Assembly (NCBI RefSeq): GCF_003399635.1
Contig: NZ_NBXB01000029.1
Coordinates: 62,001-126,000 of the forward strand
DNA length: 64,000 nucleotides
Source: Subtercola boreus
Lineage (GTDB): Bacteria > Actinomycetota > Actinomycetes > Actinomycetales > Microbacteriaceae
Direction of reading: 5' to 3'
Shown: in pieces, positions 17,863-26,481 of the stretch
Numbering within the stretch: the first letter of the stretch is position 1
Layout of the letters: each line of letters opens with the position of its first letter
Notes under the pieces: generated by a model
The model's input: the letters and a program-made list of their open reading frames with translations, nothing else
Told to the model about the DNA's origin: nothing
Databases searched by the model: none
Program-made: the position numbers and the translations under genes

Positions 17863-18717
17863 ATGGCATCAAGCGAGAAGACCCTCCCGCCGTCGGTGAA
17901 CCCGAATGTGCTCAAGGGCATCGACCGGGTGCTGAGCATCCATCGTCCTGTCGTGCTTGCCCACATCAGGAACATGAGAAAGCGACACCCCGGATTCACG
18001 CCCGCCCAGCTCATCTCCGCACTCGAGCGGCACTACCTCGCAGCAGTGACCACGGGCGGAGCGGCCGTCGGTGCGTCCGCCGCGATCCCGGCCGTCGGAA
18101 CCGCGGCGTCACTGGCTCTGACCGGCGTCGAGACCCTCGGTTTTCTCGAGGCCACGGCGTTGTTCTCCCAGTCGGTCACCGAGGTGCACGGAATCTCCAT
18201 GGAGGATCCGGATCGCGCACGCGCGCTCGTCATGAGCCTCCTGATGGGCGGCGGGGGCGCCGACCTGGTGCAGCAGCTCGCGCGGCAGGCCGGTGGAGCA
18301 GGCGCGCCCCGTTCGGAGTTCTGGGGCACCATGGTGACGAAGAGCCTCCCCCAGGCGGCGGTGGGTCCGGTCGCCGACCAGGTCAAGAAGACCTTCCTCA
18401 AACATTTCCTGGCGTGGACGGGATCCACCGCTGTCGGACGCCTGCTGCCGTTCGGTGTCGGTGCCGTAGTCGGTGGGGCCGGCAACCATGTGCTCGGTCG
18501 CCGGGTCGTGAAGAGCTCCCGTTCCGCCTTCGGCCCTGCGCCGGCCGTGTTCCCGGCGGGCCTCGAGCCGAGGATCGTGCTGCGCGAGAAAGCCCCGAAG
18601 GCTCTGAAGATGCCCAAGGCGCCGAAGACCCAGAAGACGCCCAAAACCCCCAAAACCCCCAAAACCCAAACGGCCCCGCCGCCCTACACGAACACGACCC
18701 CGCCGGACCCTGCCTGA
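17863..18717 (+). CDS. Unknown protein with glycine/alanine-rich hydrophobic core and Lys-Thr-Pro tail
   Basis: A 284-residue protein not recognised with confidence. After a polar N-terminus it has a hydrophobic Gly/Ala segment (GGAAVGASAAIPAVGTAASLAL, about residues 69-90). A second lies near 200 (LLPFGVGAVVGGAGNHVLGRR) and recalls EcsC-family proteins. The last 60 residues are Lys/Pro/Thr repeats (KTPKTPKTPKT) and then PPYTNTTPPDPA. The ATG at 17863 follows GGGAAGG at a suitable distance; an in-frame start 18 bases upstream is less likely. It is divergent from the ABC operon. Confidence 0.75.
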   Translation: MASSEKTLPPSVNPNVLKGIDRVLSIHRPVVLAHIRNMRKRHPGFTPAQLISALERHYLAAVTTGGAAVGASAAIPAVGTAASLALTGVETLGFLEATALFSQSVTEVHGISMEDPDRARALVMSLLMGGGGADLVQQLARQAGGAGAPRSEFWGTMVTKSLPQAAVGPVADQVKKTFLKHFLAWTGSTAVGRLLPFGVGAVVGGAGNHVLGRRVVKSSRSAFGPAPAVFPAGLEPRIVLREKAPKALKMPKAPKTQKTPKTPKTPKTQTAPPPYTNTTPPDPA

Positions 18718-18836
18718 CCCCGGAAAGCCCGCCTCCTCTCCCCCACAGACCTCGATCCGAACGCGATCTGCACAGGCCGACCCGGGGACGCGCTGATCGA
18801 AAACGGAGTGTCGGAGGGTCGACGTATCATTCCAGC

Positions 18837-19148
18837 ATGCTCGCCAGCCGAACCGCCGTCGCCACGTCCAACCCCTGGGCCGAGGCAGCCTATGCGGTGC
18901 CACTCCGGGTCGACAGATCTGCGGCTCCTGTCTACCGCATCGTCAACCTGGGCCACGAACCGCTCGAGGGGCTGACGTTCTGCCTGCTCGGCTCCGGTGT
19001 GATGAACGCCGGCACCCCACGGTCGCTCGACGTCGGTGCGTCGCTCGAGGTGACGATCCGCGGCGAAGACCTGGCCCGGCGGAGTGTGCTGGTCGTGCGC
19101 TGGTTCAGGCCCACCGGTGAGGAATACCTCTGGCGGGTGAGCTTCTGA
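18837..19148 (+). CDS. Small protein of unknown function
   Basis: A 103-residue protein without recognised domains. It looks like a compact beta-rich fold: VYRIVNLGHEPLEGLTFCLLG, SLDVGASLEVTIRG and SVLVVRWFRPTGEEYLWRV. The start is supported by TATCAT (18825-18830) exactly 6 bases before the ATG, the pattern of leaderless genes elsewhere in this window. It ends 34 bases before the convergent glycosyltransferase gene. Confidence 0.7.
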   Translation: MLASRTAVATSNPWAEAAYAVPLRVDRSAAPVYRIVNLGHEPLEGLTFCLLGSGVMNAGTPRSLDVGASLEVTIRGEDLARRSVLVVRWFRPTGEEYLWRVSF

Positions 19149-19182
19149 CAGGAGTGGCCGAATCGAAGGAGCCTGGCCGCCG

Positions 19183-20328
19183 CTAGGCCTGGTCGAGGTT
19201 CACGATGACCGTGTCTGCGGCGCCCTCGAGATTGAAGAAGCCGGCCAGGAAACCGAAACCCCAGCTGTAGTGCAAGAGGGGAAGCGCGAGGGCGAACCAC
19301 GCGCCGGTTCTGACATCGTCGCGGGAGGCCACGGCGATTCCCAGAACGACGAGACCCACCACGTAGACGACGGGAACGAGGAGGAGGGCGAGCAGGATCC
19401 AGGAGATCACGGCCGCGACGCCGAGCGCGCCCGCCACCAACCCGAACAGCCCGCTGGCACCGAGAACGAAGCCGAGGATCGTTCCGAGCACCACGGCGGG
19501 TGGCAGCAGGAAGCGCAACTCCTTCTGCTCGGGGAAGGCCCGGGCGAACTCTCCGCGCCACAGCCCCTCAGCGAACGAGCCACGTGTCAGATCCACCACA
19601 CGGGACGGCGGCCGATAGGTCACGTCGAGTTCGGGCACGAAGGCGATCTGGCGCCCCGACTCGCGGAGCCGGGCGTTCATCTCCCAGGTCTGCCCGTGGC
19701 GGATCTCCTCATCGAAGAGTCCGGCCTCGATGAACATCCGGCGACGGATCACGTGGTCTTCGGGGATGTTCGTCGGGCCCGCCCCGTTCGCACGCTTCAG
19801 CGGATCGGCCGACAGCCCGTACCGGTGCGTGAAGGCCCGCGCGACGGCACGCTCGAACGCGTTCGCGCCGACCGGCGTCGTTCGCCCGACGAGGGCCGCG
19901 GCATCCGTTCGGACCATGGCCTCCACAGCGCGGCGCGTGTAGTCGACCGGTAGTTCGGCGCGGGGATCCACGCGGATGATCAGCGAACTCCGGGCCGCGG
20001 CGATGGCCTCGTTCAGACCGATGACGACCGAAGCCGATTTGGTGGTGATCACACTCAGCCGGGGGTTGAGGCTGGCGGCGTATTCGACGAACTGGCTGGT
20101 GCCGTCGGTGTTGGGGCCGACGGAGACAATGATGTCGAGCCCCATCGGGTAGCTCTGGGCTGCGATGCTCTGGAGGGCTGCCTCGATCGTCGTGCGATCG
20201 TTCCGAGCGACGAGGATCGCCGTCACGGGCGGGAGCACAGACGAGGAGGGGGAAGCAGGAAGGGAGTCGTTCATTCGGTCCGCTCGGTGTTTCGGGGAGA
20301 CGCCGCCGCAGTGGAGGCCGCCGGACAC
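19183..20328 (-). CDS. Family 2 glycosyltransferase with C-terminal membrane segments
   Basis: A 381-residue enzyme with an N-terminal GT-A domain: VTAILVARNDRTTIEAAL, VSVGPNTDGT and IIRVDPRAELP (DxD-like metal site VDP). RHGQTWEMNARLRESG holds the late E/D-R residues. Three or four hydrophobic segments at the C-terminus place it at the membrane, as in exopolysaccharide transferases (ExoA-like). GTG at 20328 is chosen because GGAGG lies 10 bases upstream and TAGGCT further up. An ATG at 20274, 18 codons later, is the alternative. The sugar and acceptor are unknown. Confidence 0.85.
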   Translation of the reverse strand: MSGGLHCGGVSPKHRADRMNDSLPASPSSSVLPPVTAILVARNDRTTIEAALQSIAAQSYPMGLDIIVSVGPNTDGTSQFVEYAASLNPRLSVITTKSASVVIGLNEAIAAARSSLIIRVDPRAELPVDYTRRAVEAMVRTDAAALVGRTTPVGANAFERAVARAFTHRYGLSADPLKRANGAGPTNIPEDHVIRRRMFIEAGLFDEEIRHGQTWEMNARLRESGRQIAFVPELDVTYRPPSRVVDLTRGSFAEGLWRGEFARAFPEQKELRFLLPPAVVLGTILGFVLGASGLFGLVAGALGVAAVISWILLALLLVPVVYVVGLVVLGIAVASRDDVRTGAWFALALPLLHYSWGFGFLAGFFNLEGAADTVIVNLDQA

Positions 20329-20451
20329 ACCGATAGGCCCTCCGCTTTCAGTCGCAGCAAGCGTTGAGCCTATCAGGTGCGTTTCCGGATGCCCGGCCTG
20401 GGCGTGAAGCGGGTCGTGCGCGGGGCGCCAGACGCCGGGCGCCGGGTACAG

Positions 20452-22062
20452 CTAGTTGGCGAGCTGGCCGAGCGTGACGTCTACCGTCTTCGACGTGGTG
20501 CCGCGCAGGTACGTCACCGTGGCGGTGCCTCCGGCGGGCAGCACCCGCACCTGGGCGGTGAGGTCGGTCGCGTCGGTGATGGCGATGCCGTTGAAGGCGG
20601 TGATGATGTCGCCCTTCTCGAGCCCCGCAGCAGCAGCAGCGCCGCCATCGGTGACCGCCACGACGTTGGCCCCGACGACCGTCTGGGTCGTGTTGGCCGC
20701 CGCACCGATCGAGGCACCCAGCAGGCCATGCGTGGCGGATCCGTTCTTGATGATCTCGTCGGAGATGCGCTTGGCGAAGTTGGCCGGGATCGAGAAGCCC
20801 ACTCCGATGTTGCCCGACTGGCCGCTCGACGAGCTGGTGCTACCGGCACTGGCGATCGCCACGTTGATACCGATCAGCTTGCCCTCCGAGTCGAGCAGCG
20901 CGCCACCCGAGTTGCCGGGGTTGATCGCGGCATCGGTCTGGATGACAGCCAGCGAGATCGTGCTCGTGGCCGTCGATGGGGTCTGCGACTGGCCCTGGCC
21001 CGGAATATCGAAGTTCCAGAAGTCGTAGGGGCTGCCGCTACTGTTCGGGTCGGGCGTCGCCTGCTCGCCGCTCGTGTTGGGAGCGGCCGACGACGCAACC
21101 GTGATGCTGCGGTTCAGCGAGCTCACGATTCCGTTGGTCACCGTTCCCGAGAGGCCGAGGGGCGCGCCGATCGCGATCGCCGTGTCGCCGACGTTGAGCT
21201 TCGACGAGTCTCCGAACTCGATCGGGGTGAGGCCCGAGGCATCCTGCAGCTTCACGACCGCAAGGTCGGCCACGGGGTCGGTGCCGATGACCTTGCCCAC
21301 GTAGATCTTGCCGTCGGCGGCGGTCACCGAGATGGTGGGGCTCGCTGTGGCACCGTCGAGGGTCACCACGTGCGTGTTGGTCAGGATGTAGCCGTCCGCG
21401 CTCAGGATCACGCCTGAACCGGTGCCAGACGTGGTGGTTCCATCGGAGACCGAGAGGGTGACGACCGACGGCGACGCCTTCGCAGCCACCGCGGTGATGA
21501 GGTTGGCGGAATTCGGGTTGTTGACGGTGATCGTCTGGGGGCTGGACGCCTGGCTGGTCGCATTCTGGTTGTTGCCCGACATGGCCCAGACGCTGATTCC
21601 CGCTCCCGATGCCCCACCGATCAGTGCGCCGATCGCGAGCGCCGCTACGAGGGCGACACCGCCGCGGCGCTTCGGAGCGTCGGAACGGGCATCTGCGCCT
21701 GCGACATCCGGCTGGCCGGGCTGCTGTCCGAAGGCGCCGTTGCCGTAGTTCGGAAGAGGGGTGGTCGGCTGCGTGGCCTGGGCGTAGCCGGGCTGCGCGT
21801 AGCCGACGGGCTGGGCATAACCGGGATTCTGGGCGTAGCCGTGGCCGGCCTGCGCGGGCGGCTGGGGCTGGGCGGGCGGCTGGACCTGTGCCTGCGTCTG
21901 TGCCTGCGGCTGTGCAGGAGCGACAGGTGCCACCGGGGCAACAGCGACGGGCGTCTCAGCGGCAGCGCTGAGGTTCTCGGTCGGGTTCTCGCTGGCGCCG
22001 TGTTCGGGCTCGTTCGGTCGACGGTCCGGAATGTCTGCGGAGTTTTCGGTGCTGTCGGTCAA
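20452..22062 (-). CDS. HtrA/DegP-like serine protease (S1C) with PDZ domain
   Basis: A 536-residue membrane-anchored, extracytoplasmic quality-control protease. Its Gln/Pro/Ala/Tyr-rich cytoplasmic N-terminus (about 1-130, with repeated GYAQP) precedes one membrane segment (near 135-160). The catalytic triad is visible as His in LTNTHVV, Asp in VADLAVVKL and Ser in PGNSGGALLD. A C-terminal PDZ domain follows, with GLEKGDIITAFNGIAITDATDL. The start codon is TTG at 22062, supported by AAGGAG 7 bases upstream. Confidence 0.93.
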   Translation of the reverse strand: MTDSTENSADIPDRRPNEPEHGASENPTENLSAAAETPVAVAPVAPVAPAQPQAQTQAQVQPPAQPQPPAQAGHGYAQNPGYAQPVGYAQPGYAQATQPTTPLPNYGNGAFGQQPGQPDVAGADARSDAPKRRGGVALVAALAIGALIGGASGAGISVWAMSGNNQNATSQASSPQTITVNNPNSANLITAVAAKASPSVVTLSVSDGTTTSGTGSGVILSADGYILTNTHVVTLDGATASPTISVTAADGKIYVGKVIGTDPVADLAVVKLQDASGLTPIEFGDSSKLNVGDTAIAIGAPLGLSGTVTNGIVSSLNRSITVASSAAPNTSGEQATPDPNSSGSPYDFWNFDIPGQGQSQTPSTATSTISLAVIQTDAAINPGNSGGALLDSEGKLIGINVAIASAGSTSSSSGQSGNIGVGFSIPANFAKRISDEIIKNGSATHGLLGASIGAAANTTQTVVGANVVAVTDGGAAAAAGLEKGDIITAFNGIAITDATDLTAQVRVLPAGGTATVTYLRGTTSKTVDVTLGQLAN

Positions 22063-22210
22063 GTGGTGCTCCTTCCAAGCGTTCCCAGCCTTACCGTGTC
22101 ACCTGTGCATTCACTATGCGTGGGCTGCGAGCAGACTGTTGTTTCAATTGTGCACTCCGGCGAGGTGTCCGGCGCTCCGGGGCCGAGGGGCTTGACGGTA
22201 GATTGGGACG

Positions 22211-23407
22211 ATGTCGATCAGTGGACCCTGGCAGCGAACCGCAGTGGGAGCCGGCCTCCTGGGGGCCGACGGAGTCGTCCGGCCCACGATCTTCGCCGAG
22301 ATGAGTGCACTCGCGGCGGCGACGGGAGCGATCAACCTGGGACAGGGGTTCCCCGACGAAGACGCTCCCGCCGAGGTTCTGGATGCAGCACGCCGTGCGA
22401 TCAGCGAGGGGCTCAACCAGTACCCACCCGGCCTGGGGATGCCGGTGCTCCGCGAGGCGATCGCCGACCACCAACGCCGGTTCTACGGCCTCGACGTCGA
22501 CCCCGACCGACAGGTGTTGGTCACCGCGGGCGCCACGGAGGCCCTCGCGGCGGTCATCCTGGCGTTCGTCGACGACGGCGACGAGGTGGTCACGCTCGAA
22601 CCGTTCTACGACGCCTACGGCGGGCTGATCGCGCTCAGTCGCGGCGAGCACCGCACCGTGCCGCTCCGGCTGCCCGACTTCCTGCCCGACCACGACGACC
22701 TGCGCGCCGCCGTCACGGATCGCACCAAGCTGATCGTCATCAACAACCCGCACAACCCGACCGGCACGATACTCCCCCAGGAGACGCTCGAACTGATCGT
22801 CGAGCTGGCCCACGAGCACGACGCACTGATCGTCACCGACGAGGTCTACGAACACCTCACCTTCGGGCGCCAGCACATCCCGATCGCGACGCTGCCGGGC
22901 GCCTGGCAGCGCACGATCACCATCTCCTCCGGGGGCAAGACGTTCAACACCACGGGCTGGAAGGTCGGCTGGATCACGGCACGCCACAAGCTGATCACCG
23001 CCATCGTGGCCGTGAAGCAGTTTCTCACCTATGTGAACGCCGCACCGTTCCAGCCGGCGATCGCGGTCGGGCTCGGCCTGCCGGATGAGTACTTCGCCGG
23101 GATCGCCGACGACCTCCGCCAGAAGCGCGACGTGCTCTCGGTGGGCCTCGCGAAGGCCGGCTTCGGGGTCTTCGAGTCGCAGGCGAGCTACTTCGTCGTC
23201 GCCGACGCCGCTCCCCTCGGATTCAGTGACGGCACCGAGCTCTGCCGGCAGCTGCCCGAGCTCGCGGGGGTCGTCGCGGTGCCGATCTCGGCCTTCTGCC
23301 ACGACGAGCTGGGCGCCGAGTACTCGTCGCTGGTGCGTTTCGCGTTCTGCAAGCGCGTCGACGTGCTCGAGCTCGCCGCAAAGCAGCTCTCTCGCCTCGG
23401 CCGCTGA
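22211..23407 (+). CDS. Class I/II pyridoxal-phosphate aminotransferase
   Basis: A 398-residue PLP enzyme. It has GAINLGQGFPDEDAP, NQYPPGLGMPVLREAIA, NNPHNPTGTILP (substrate carboxylate and cofactor binding), VTDEVYEHLTF, and SSGGKTFNTTGWKVGW with the Schiff-base Lys. The features fit the methionine/kynurenine-oxoglutarate aminotransferase or actinobacterial DapC (succinyl-DAP aminotransferase) branch; sequence reading alone cannot separate these. TAGATT (22199-22204) lies exactly 6 bases before the ATG, so the mRNA is probably leaderless. It is divergent from the HtrA-like gene. Confidence 0.9.
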   Translation: MSISGPWQRTAVGAGLLGADGVVRPTIFAEMSALAAATGAINLGQGFPDEDAPAEVLDAARRAISEGLNQYPPGLGMPVLREAIADHQRRFYGLDVDPDRQVLVTAGATEALAAVILAFVDDGDEVVTLEPFYDAYGGLIALSRGEHRTVPLRLPDFLPDHDDLRAAVTDRTKLIVINNPHNPTGTILPQETLELIVELAHEHDALIVTDEVYEHLTFGRQHIPIATLPGAWQRTITISSGGKTFNTTGWKVGWITARHKLITAIVAVKQFLTYVNAAPFQPAIAVGLGLPDEYFAGIADDLRQKRDVLSVGLAKAGFGVFESQASYFVVADAAPLGFSDGTELCRQLPELAGVVAVPISAFCHDELGAEYSSLVRFAFCKRVDVLELAAKQLSRLGR

Positions 23408-23527
23408 CCCGCGCCGCGCCATCCGCTACGCAATGTCGCTTTGGCGCCTGCGCGCGCACCCGCGGATGCGACAAATGGGCGCGGTTCATTAGGGGCGCGG
23501 GGCACGGGGCGCGGGGCGGGCGGCAGG

Positions 23528-24382
23528 TCAGCGCGGCACGACGCCGAAACGGCGGAGGTCGAGCGCCGGGTTCACGCGCCGCACCTCGGTGAGCCGCGAC
23601 GGCGCGATGAACGCCACCGCCACGCCGGCCTCCGATCCGAGCGCCGCCACCGTCACACCGGTCGGGTCGATCACCCGGCTGAGGCCCACCCCACCGGGTG
23701 CGGTGTGATCTGCCGCCGCGACGAAGACCGTGTTCTCGATGGCCCGCACCTCGAGCAGGCTCGTCCAGTGCCGCTCCTTCGCCGGCCCCGGAACCCACTC
23801 CGCGGGTACCAGCACGAGGTCGACCCCCGCATCGACCAGCCACCGTGTCACCTCGGGGAACCGGATGTCGTAACACGTCTGCAGCCCCACCGTGAAGCCG
23901 GCCACGCCGAACGTCTGCGGATGCGCGATGGTGCCGTGCTGCATCCACTCGCTCTCGCGAGCCCCGTACGCGTCGTAGAGGTGCAGCTTGCGGTACCGCG
24001 CGACGACCGCGCCCGCCGGCGACAGCGCGACCAGCGTGTTGTGCACCCGCGGCCCGTCGGCCTTCTCGATGATGCCGGCGACGAGGTGGATGCCGAACTC
24101 CACCGCGAGCGCACCGAGCGCCGTGACGAACTCCCCGTCGACGGCTTCCGCGGCCCCGAGGGTCTGGCTGCCGAGCGGCGACACGAAGTGCATCGAGTAC
24201 TCCGGGAGCACGACGAGCGACGCCCCCCGGGCCACAGCAGCCTCGACAAGCCCGCGGATCGTCCCGAGGTTCGCCGCCTTGTCGCCGCCCGGCGCGAACT
24301 GCGCCACGGCGATCCCGAGAGGCGCCCCCTGCTCCGGTTCGTCATGTTCAGGCGCAGCACCCGTTTCTGCCACCGCACTCAT
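23528..24382 (-). CDS. Carbon-nitrogen hydrolase (nitrilase superfamily)
   Basis: A 284-residue amidase-type enzyme. The Glu-Lys-Cys triad is visible: Glu in VVLPEYSMHF, Lys in YRKLHLYDAYG and Cys in GLQTCYDIRFPEV. The pattern resembles Nit/omega-amidase-like proteins that hydrolyse deaminated glutathione or omega-amides, but the substrate is not fixed. The start ATG at 24382 overlaps the alcohol dehydrogenase stop in ATGA, so the two genes form an operon. Confidence 0.9.
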   Translation of the reverse strand: MSAVAETGAAPEHDEPEQGAPLGIAVAQFAPGGDKAANLGTIRGLVEAAVARGASLVVLPEYSMHFVSPLGSQTLGAAEAVDGEFVTALGALAVEFGIHLVAGIIEKADGPRVHNTLVALSPAGAVVARYRKLHLYDAYGARESEWMQHGTIAHPQTFGVAGFTVGLQTCYDIRFPEVTRWLVDAGVDLVLVPAEWVPGPAKERHWTSLLEVRAIENTVFVAAADHTAPGGVGLSRVIDPTGVTVAALGSEAGVAVAFIAPSRLTEVRRVNPALDLRRFGVVPR

Positions 24383-25413
24383 GACAGGTGCGCGATCGCT
24401 TTGATGGCGCGGCGGCCGTCCATCGCCGCGTAGGCGTCGGCGATGTTCTCGAAGTCGAACTCGTAGTCGAATACCAGCCCCGGGTCGATCGACCCGTTCA
24501 GCACGTCGTCGAGAAGCGCGGGGAGGTAGGCGCGCACGGGGGCGAGCCCACCGCTCAGCCCGACATTGTTGGCGAATGCCGCCTGCAACGGGAACTCGAC
24601 GCCGTGCGGCACCCCCACGAAACCGACCCGCGAACCCGGGCGCGCGACGGCGAACGCCGTGGTGAAGGCCTGCGCCGTGCCGACGCACTCGAGGGTGGCG
24701 TCGACGCCGACCCCGTCGGTGAGGTCGCGTACCTCGGCCACGGCGTCGTCGCCGCGCGAGGAGACGATGTCGGTCGCGCCGAACGCCCGAGCGATGGCCT
24801 GGCGCTCGGGGTTCCGGCTGAGCGCGATGATCCGGCCGGCGCCCAGGCGACGGGCGGCGAGCACACCACAGAGTCCGACAGCACCGTCGCCGACGACAGC
24901 CACGGTCGAGCCGGCCACGACGCCGGCGCTGACCGCCGCGTGGTGGCCCGTGCCCATCACGTCTGACAGGGTCAGGAGCGAGGGCAGCAGTGCGGCATCC
25001 GGAGCCCCACCGGGCACGACGACCAGCGTGCCGTCGGCCTCGGGAACACGAACGTACTCACCCTGGCCGCCGTCGGTGCCGATGGCCCAGAACCCGCCGT
25101 GCACGCACGACGACGTGACGCCGTGCAGGCAGTGCGGGCAGGTGCCGTCGCTCCACATGAACGGTGCGATCACGAAGTCACCGACCTTCAGGGCGCTCAC
25201 ATCGGCACCGATCTCCTCGATCACTCCGAGGAACTCGTGGCCGATCGGGCCGCCGCCCTTCCGTTTGCTCTCCCCGCGGTAGTACCAGAGGTCCGACCCG
25301 CAGACGCATGTCGAGGTCACGCGCACGATCGCCTCACGCGGGCTCTGGATGACCGGATCCGGCCTCGACTCGACCGAGATGTCGAACGGGGCGTTGTAGA
25401 CGGCTGCTCTCAT
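24379..25413 (-). CDS. Zinc-dependent alcohol dehydrogenase family protein
   Basis: A 344-residue medium-chain dehydrogenase/reductase. It has catalytic zinc ligands in TCVCGSDLWYYRG and IGHEFLGVIEEIG, a cysteine cluster CPHCLHGVTSSC near residue 95, and the nucleotide-binding GDGAVGLCGVLAARRLG. TAGGCT (25425-25420) is exactly 6 bases before the ATG. It is the first gene of a two-gene operon with the nitrilase-family hydrolase. The substrate is unknown; it could be an alcohol or a glutathione adduct. Confidence 0.9.
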   Translation of the reverse strand: MRAAVYNAPFDISVESRPDPVIQSPREAIVRVTSTCVCGSDLWYYRGESKRKGGGPIGHEFLGVIEEIGADVSALKVGDFVIAPFMWSDGTCPHCLHGVTSSCVHGGFWAIGTDGGQGEYVRVPEADGTLVVVPGGAPDAALLPSLLTLSDVMGTGHHAAVSAGVVAGSTVAVVGDGAVGLCGVLAARRLGAGRIIALSRNPERQAIARAFGATDIVSSRGDDAVAEVRDLTDGVGVDATLECVGTAQAFTTAFAVARPGSRVGFVGVPHGVEFPLQAAFANNVGLSGGLAPVRAYLPALLDDVLNGSIDPGLVFDYEFDFENIADAYAAMDGRRAIKAIAHLS

Positions 25414-25480
25414 GCGTCAAGCCTAAGCGGGCACCGCCGCTGTGCGCTCCGGCAGACGGCCAACGCGTAGACTTCCCGAC

Positions 25481-25993
25481 ATGATCGTGGAGTCGCTGGA
25501 TCGCCTCGCTGCCGGGCGGAACGCGAGCATCCGCATCCCCGAGGGGCAGCGCACCCACCCCCGAACCGAGCGCTCCTTCACCGTCATCACCTGGTTGCTG
25601 GCGGTCGAGCTTTTGCTCGGGATCACCGCCCTGACCATCGCCTCCGTGCTCACCCTCGACGGCCAGCAGGTGCCGTGGCCGGTCTGGTTCCGCGGGCTGG
25701 TCGTGCTCGGTATCACCACGACACTCTTCTACTTCGCCTGGCGGGCCCGCGCTGGCTACTACTGGGCGTACTCGAGGCTCCGCCTGTTCAGCCGGATCTT
25801 CCCCATCGTCACGCTGGTCATCGCCGCGATCCCCGGTCTCTACCCGCTCTGGATGATCGTGGAGCAGATCCTCTTCAGCCTGGTGCTGTTCGGTATCAGC
25901 GAATACCTCTCGACCGACCACATGCGCCAGGCCTTCGTGAAGCCCGTGAGATCGCTCGTTGGCGAAGCGACGGGGAATACGGTTCAGAGCTGA
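25481..25993 (+). CDS. Four-segment membrane protein of unknown function
   Basis: A 170-residue protein with about four hydrophobic segments (around residues 31-53, 65-85, 103-122 and 125-145) and polar ends. No family is recognised. The ATG at 25481 is preceded at 7 bases by TAGACT (25468-25473), so it is probably the first gene on a leaderless mRNA that continues into the thioredoxin gene 14 bases downstream. Confidence 0.75.
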   Translation: MIVESLDRLAAGRNASIRIPEGQRTHPRTERSFTVITWLLAVELLLGITALTIASVLTLDGQQVPWPVWFRGLVVLGITTTLFYFAWRARAGYYWAYSRLRLFSRIFPIVTLVIAAIPGLYPLWMIVEQILFSLVLFGISEYLSTDHMRQAFVKPVRSLVGEATGNTVQS

Positions 25994-26007
25994 ACGTTCT
26001 ACTCACT

Positions 26008-26403
26008 ATGAGCACCCAGACACTGACACAAGACAACCACGACCAGACGGTCGCAGACGGCATCGTCCTGATCGACTTCTGGGCGGACTGGTGTGGCCCG
26101 TGCAAGCAGTTCGCTCCCGTCTTCGAGGCGACCAGCGAGAAAAATGCCGACATCACCTTCGCAAAGGTCGACACCGAGGACCAGCAGGCCCTTGCGGCCA
26201 GCTACGGCATCACCTCCATTCCGACGCTCGTGGTCTACCGCGACGGCATCCCGATCTTCGGACAGCCCGGCGCGCTGCCGCAACCGGCCCTCGAAGGCCT
26301 CATCGACCAGGTGCGCGCGCTCGACATGACCGAGGTGCGGAAAGAATACGACGAGGCAGTCGCGAAGCGCGAAGCTGAGAGTCTCGCGACACCGGACGCT
26401 TAA
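26008..26403 (+). CDS. Thioredoxin-family protein
   Basis: A 131-residue cytosolic thiol-disulfide reductase. It has the active site WCGPC at residues 28-32 within LIDFWADWCGPCKQF and the cis-proline motif TSIPTLVVY, and carries a polar C-terminal extension of about 20 residues (EYDEAVAKREAESLATPDA) beyond the thioredoxin fold. It lies 14 bases after the membrane protein gene on the same strand and is followed by an inverted repeat. Confidence 0.93.
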   Translation: MSTQTLTQDNHDQTVADGIVLIDFWADWCGPCKQFAPVFEATSEKNADITFAKVDTEDQQALAASYGITSIPTLVVYRDGIPIFGQPGALPQPALEGLIDQVRALDMTEVRKEYDEAVAKREAESLATPDA

Positions 26404-26423
26404 CTGAGTCTCTCTCAGCTACC

Positions 26424-26461
26424 ATGGTGAGCTCACGCCCGAGGGGACGTGAGCTCACCAT
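26424..26461. promoter_or_regulatory. Twin GTGAGCTCAC palindromes between thioredoxin and beta-amylase genes
   Basis: Bases 26424-26437 and 26448-26461 form a perfect 14-base inverted repeat with a 10-base loop. Each arm also contains the self-complementary GTGAGCTCAC (26427-26436 and 26449-26458), with centres 22 bases apart, about two helical turns. The half-site GTGAG/CTCAC resembles LacI-family operators. TACCAT (26420-26425), a possible -10 box, overlaps the first site. The same structure followed by TTT could end thioredoxin transcription; both roles are possible. Confidence 0.6.
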
Positions 26462-26481
26462 TTTCGTACCGAGAGAGATCG

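Noticed and set aside
18631..18670. CCCAAAA repeats as a telomere or replicon end
   Set aside because: They lie inside an open frame encoding Lys-Thr-Pro repeats, in the middle of chromosomal genes.
26404..26418. Small CTGAG/CTCAG hairpin after the thioredoxin gene
   Set aside because: Five-base stem; too weak beside the adjacent perfect 14-base inverted repeat.
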